From the NCBI RefSeq assembly GCF_002904335.1, contig NZ_PPHF01000074.1:62001-126000 (forward strand): DNA of 64,000 bases. The letters are read 5' to 3'. The position numbers and the translations under genes were made by a program. Each line of letters begins with the position of its first letter. The stretch's first letter is position 1. The notes under the pieces were generated by a model. That model was not told where the DNA came from. It was given only the letters and a program-made list of their open reading frames with translations, and made no database searches. Shown piece after piece: positions 63,701-64,000 of the stretch. The stretch is from Amycolatopsis sp. CA-126428 (GTDB lineage: Bacteria > Actinomycetota > Actinomycetes > Mycobacteriales > Pseudonocardiaceae).

Positions 63701-64000
63701 ATGAAACATCCGGGGCCGTTGCTCACGCTGCTCGCCGGTGCGCTGCTCGCCGTCGGGATCAGCATCGCCGACCTGGCGGCCGGGACCGGCGCGCCGTCGG
63801 TCGCCGGGGCCGCGAGCGCGGTGGGCGCCGCGAGCACCACGACGACCGCACCGCCCGCGACGACGTCCGAGCCGCCGAAGCCCGAAGTGCCCGCGCGGGC
63901 GGACTTCGCCGGGAAGGTGACCGGCGGCGGCGCGTCGATCGCGGTGTCGGCGCGCGACGGCCACGCCATCGCGTACGTCTGCGACGGCAAGAGGCTCGAA
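63701..64000 (+). CDS. Membrane-anchored or secreted protein (partial)
   Basis: The first 100 residues are in the window. An N-terminal hydrophobic segment (PLLTLLAGALLAVGISIADL) is followed by a Thr/Pro/Ala-rich linker (STTTTAPPATTSEPPKPEVP) and the start of an extracytoplasmic domain (ADFAGKVTGGGASIAVSARDG, then AYVCDGKRLE). Start ATG 63701. The domain cannot be identified from this part; the VCDGKRLE end recalls actinobacterial proteins of unknown function. Confidence 0.7.
   Translation, partial: MKHPGPLLTLLAGALLAVGISIADLAAGTGAPSVAGAASAVGAASTTTTAPPATTSEPPKPEVPARADFAGKVTGGGASIAVSARDGHAIAYVCDGKRLE

Overview
The window is GC-rich DNA (roughly 70% or more by eye) with dense coding, frequent GTG starts, overlapping stop/start codons, a PadR, MocR and TetR regulator set, ANTAR proteins, a long single-chain acyl-CoA carboxylase, a fatty acyl-AMP ligase and ESX-type secretion-related proteins. 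This points to a chromosomal segment of a Pseudonocardiaceae-type actinobacterium; Amycolatopsis is my best guess from style, not something the sequence proves. I see no rRNA, tRNA, CRISPR array, insertion sequence or prophage.

Layout. 1-6.9 kb: end of a LigD-type polymerase, an MFS exporter with divergent TetR, a CobW GTPase, a nitric oxide synthase oxygenase followed by a flavodoxin-fold protein, and a second MFS carrier. 6.9-11.4 kb: a histidine kinase/response regulator pair coupled to a frameshifted membrane NTPase, with a divergent DUF4190/MmpS-like protein and a perfect 14-bp operator between them. 11.5-20.6 kb: secreted sialidase, YeiH exporter with LysR, a second LysR with an SDR, a histidine-rich PadR, a frameshifted methyltransferase and a secreted M14 carboxypeptidase. 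20.6-26.7 kb: an 1822-residue fused acyl-CoA carboxylase closed by a very long hairpin. 26.8-39.5 kb: a putative caspase-like protein, a decayed LRV-repeat gene, GerW-like protein, Tat-exported PHP metallohydrolase, lytic-transglycosylase-like protein, two MFS carriers, a MocR regulator, SRPBCC and bifunctional-nuclease proteins, and an ECF sigma factor.

39.6-45.4 kb is the most unusual block: a tightly overlapping five-gene operon of fatty acyl-AMP ligase, acyl carrier protein, EspC-like small secreted protein, a 1066-residue Gly/Ser-rich repeat protein with a WXG-like region, and a coiled-coil protein. It may couple acyl activation to a type VII secretion substrate.

46-58 kb looks like a general-stress and DNA-repair region: hemerythrin, LigD phosphoesterase-polymerase, ribokinase-like kinase, RecQ, three ANTAR regulators, a STAS protein and a PP2C-like protein (the last two lacking expected key residues), plus a stand-alone LigD polymerase. 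Several promoters there resemble the SigB/SigF stress consensus (GNTT, 15-17 bases, GGGTA). 58-64 kb holds DUF6292, an O-methyltransferase/esterase operon with divergent TetR, a DoxX-like protein, two more hydrolases and the start of an anchored protein.

Four loci carry frameshifts or deletions (NTPase, methyltransferase, LRV protein, GH5 cellulase); these are either real decay or sequencing error, and the GH5 and LRV cases look most like real decay.
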